NCBI GenBank assembly: GCA_003427395.1
Contig: BFEA01000487.1
Span: forward strand, 453,158-481,975
Direction of reading: 5' to 3'
Source: Chara braunii
Lineage: Eukaryota; Streptophyta; Charophyceae; Charales; Characeae
Length of the DNA stretch: 28,818 bases
The notes under the pieces are model-generated. The model saw only the letters and a program-made list of their open reading frames with translations. It did not search any database and was not told the origin of the DNA. This document shows positions 27,076-28,818 of this stretch, in pieces. The translations under genes and the position numbers were made by a program. The stretch's first letter is position 1; each line of letters begins with the position of its first letter.

Positions 27076-27801
27076 TTTCCCCCTTTCTCCCTCCCTCTCT
27101 CTCTCCGGCTGACAGCGACGGTGGCCGTCCTTCTGGCAACCCCCAATCGCCGAACCCTGCCTATCCTGACGGCCCTCTGCACGGTGCTCACTGGCACTGA
27201 ACCACTTTCCCTGCGGCCTCCTGCTAGGCCCAGCCTGATTGTCCCCACGCCTGTCCGCCTGCGGCCTTTTGCTGCCGCTGGCCACTTCTCCCCGTGCAGG
27301 CCTCCATAGTCCGGTGTCGGTACGGGCGGCGTGTGCCTCCAAGGTCCTGCCTGCATGATACAGAGAATCAGGACACATTTTCTTTTTTCACTGCAGCGCG
27401 TTGGGCCTGCCCTGGGCCCACACCCTTTTCCCAACACAGGGCAGTGGCATCTCGCGTGGGAGCGTCATGCGAGACCCTCGTTTCCCTTAAAGTGTACAAG
27501 GTGCAATGACCCGCACAGAATCAGTCTGAGATTTCTGCTGTTTTGCGAGTATTGCTGCTTGACGAACTGATTTGCTGAGATTCCCGTGAACTGTGTGAGG
27601 TTGCTGTGTGCGTGCATGTGTGCAAGTCCCTGTGTGATGATTGCTATGTGGAGTACTAACTGTGTGCTTGTTCTGTGTTTTTTGTGTCCTCGGGAGTTGT
27701 AGAGTTAGAATAAGGAAACCACAGGGTCAAGACTGAAATTGGTACGGGATGGACTACTGGTATAGGCTAGGACGGACAGGGACCAAGTAGAGAGCAGGTA
27801 G
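27076..27801. other. Unassigned GC-rich DNA
   Basis: GCCTGCGGCC(T) recurs at about 27209 and 27256. From 27590 the text is rich in TGTGTG and GTGTGC. No gene or known element was found. Confidence 0.5.
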
Positions 27802-28048
27802 TACCCGGCAAACATTTCCCAGTAGCATGGGCGGGTCCAACAAATGTCCGGTAGGCCGGGTAACTTACAAAAAAGTCGTGAGCAGTCAGGCCTGAATCTA
27901 GGCATCCAGTAGGCTAGATTCAGGCCCTGAGGTAGAGTTATAGTGTGCAATAATGTTCCCACCGAAAGGCGGGAACTTGAGGTAGGCCCAGTGCCCCGGA
28001 GAGGCAGTGGCAGACGCGGTACCTCAGCCTAAGTAAAGCCGCAAGGCT
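27802..28048 (+). ncRNA. Cluster of hairpins, possible structured RNA
   Basis: TACCCGGC (27802-27809) pairs with GCCGGGTA (27855-27862). Nested inside are ACATTT with AAATGT and CCCA with TGGG. GGCCTGAATCTAG (27889-27901) pairs with CTAGATTCAGGCC (27914-27926). GTTCCCACC-GAAA-GGCGGGAAC (27955-27976) is a hairpin with a GNRA loop. CTGAGGTA (27927-27934) pairs perfectly with TACCTCAG (28020-28027), enclosing it. AGCC-GCAA-GGCT (28037-28048) is a second GNRA hairpin. The GNRA loops occur only in a plus-strand transcript. No known RNA family is recognised; it could instead be a palindrome-rich repeat. Confidence 0.4.
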
Positions 28049-28818
28049 GCAGTAGGAGAGTATGTCATTCGGGCAGAAGGGGTGGAGCAGTATCTTACCG
28101 GCAGTCATGCTGCTGCTCTGCCCCGAGGGGGAAGTTGGGTGGAGTGATGGAAGAGAGGTGGAGCATGAGGGTGAAGAAGAAGACCTCCTTGGCTGTGGAG
28201 GAGGAGAAGTAGGGTGCAATCCTGGCTGTGGTGGCAGAGTGTGAAGTGGCCTATCTGAGAGGAAGGATAAGGGCAGTAGGAGGGAGTGGGAGGTGAGGAA
28301 GAGGGAAGAGAGAGAACCGCCATAGAGAGACTCACCTAGGCTATGGTTGACCTTCATCTTCACTTCCTTGGTTGGCGCTGCGTCAAGAAGGCCCTAGTGT
28401 GGGCCTTAGTTGATCTTGGACATTTTCCAAGAGTGTGGCTATGGCGGGAAGGGATGGCAATAGTACTATTTGAGTTGTCCCTTGAACATCCATGACAAGT
28501 ATGTATGTTCCGCCGTAGGCGTAAATGCTACGAAAAGGAGACAAGTGAAGTTAGGGCTGAAAGGTGATTCCTATTCAATCATTCATTTGCTGTTGTATTT
28601 AATTGATTAATAAGAGAAGGGGTAAAGCAGAAGAAGAGGGATGAGGAAGAAGTAGGAGGAGAAAGACATTGGTGTAACTTGTCTAATTCTTCTTGTTTGA
28701 TCCTTTCCTATTTAATACAATCTTTCTCTCTCTCCATCTCTTCTTTTGAATTTCGGCAAGTCTTGCATTTGAGTTTTGCACTTTGGATGTGGTAGGATCA
28801 TAACAAAGGGAAAATAAT
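28049..28818. other. Unassigned DNA to the window end
   Basis: AAGGCCC..GGGCCTT (28388-28407) is a small perfect inverted repeat. Purine-rich stretches at 28135-28310 give a Ser/Pro-rich minus-strand open frame that I do not accept. CTATTTAATACAATC near 28708 could be a TATA-like element, without other support. Confidence 0.45.

Noticed and set aside
26576-27437. Gly-rich and Pro-rich open frames at the poly(C) tract
   Set aside because: Homopolymer translation; flanks show no family.
27802-28048. Organelle DNA insertion (structured rRNA or tRNA fragment)
   Set aside because: I could not match the helices to any rRNA domain or tRNA; left as unknown.
27938-28363. 141-codon minus-strand ORF
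   Set aside because: Ser/Pro/Leu-rich low complexity that overlaps the hairpin cluster; no recognisable domain.

Overview
The window looks like repeat-rich nuclear DNA of a plant-lineage eukaryote. The evidence is two Ty3/gypsy LTR retrotransposons with tRNA-iMet-type primer sites, plant-type U2 and U6 snRNA retrocopies, a tRNA-derived SINE with a T-tail, MITEs, and long (CT)n, (GA)n and (GT)n runs. Scattered N bases show a draft assembly. The Pol proteins resemble those I recall from charophyte algae such as Chara; this is recollection and was not checked. No cellular protein-coding gene is clearly established.

Layout. 1-344: T-tract and unassigned DNA. 345-2231: a small family of repeats (unit about 180 bp, tandem and inverted) carrying hammerhead ribozymes. 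Two copies (862-922 and 1765-1817) have a complete, correctly paired type III hammerhead core; the others are decayed or truncated. 2240-2558: retroposed debris, including a bare T27 tract between 10-bp direct repeats. 2850-3230: MITE half-copies. 3335-3697: a U2 snRNA retrocopy with poly(A) and flanking duplications, split by a Tourist-like MITE. 3931-4229: a U6 retrocopy with 13-bp duplications, split by a related MITE.

4361-13033: a complete LTR element on the minus strand (LTRs about 1027 bp, TSD ACAT, PBS, extra upstream ORF, gag, a likely -1 frameshift site, protease-RT-RNase H-integrase-chromodomain). It carries a pol frameshift and substitutions at catalytic or metal-binding positions. 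13595-13795: a tRNA-derived SINE whose 3' target duplication was later split by the second LTR element (13796-20849, minus strand). That element has lost RT, RNase H and most of integrase and has several tryptophan-to-stop-like changes. Its LTRs contain a 31-bp repeat array that differs in copy number between the two ends.

20858-28818: two related MITEs, a second U6 and a second U2 retrocopy (each with target duplications), microsatellites, a 254-bp tandem duplication, a possible small membrane-protein exon at 24933, a 160-bp cytosine tract, and a cluster of hairpins at 27802-28048, two with GNRA tetraloops.

Taken together, the window records layered mobile-element activity. An L1-like reverse transcriptase, not present here, is implied by five tailed or target-duplicated insertions. 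The hammerhead-bearing repeats are the least ordinary component: they fit a retrozyme-like or ribozyme-satellite system and are the best candidate for something undescribed.
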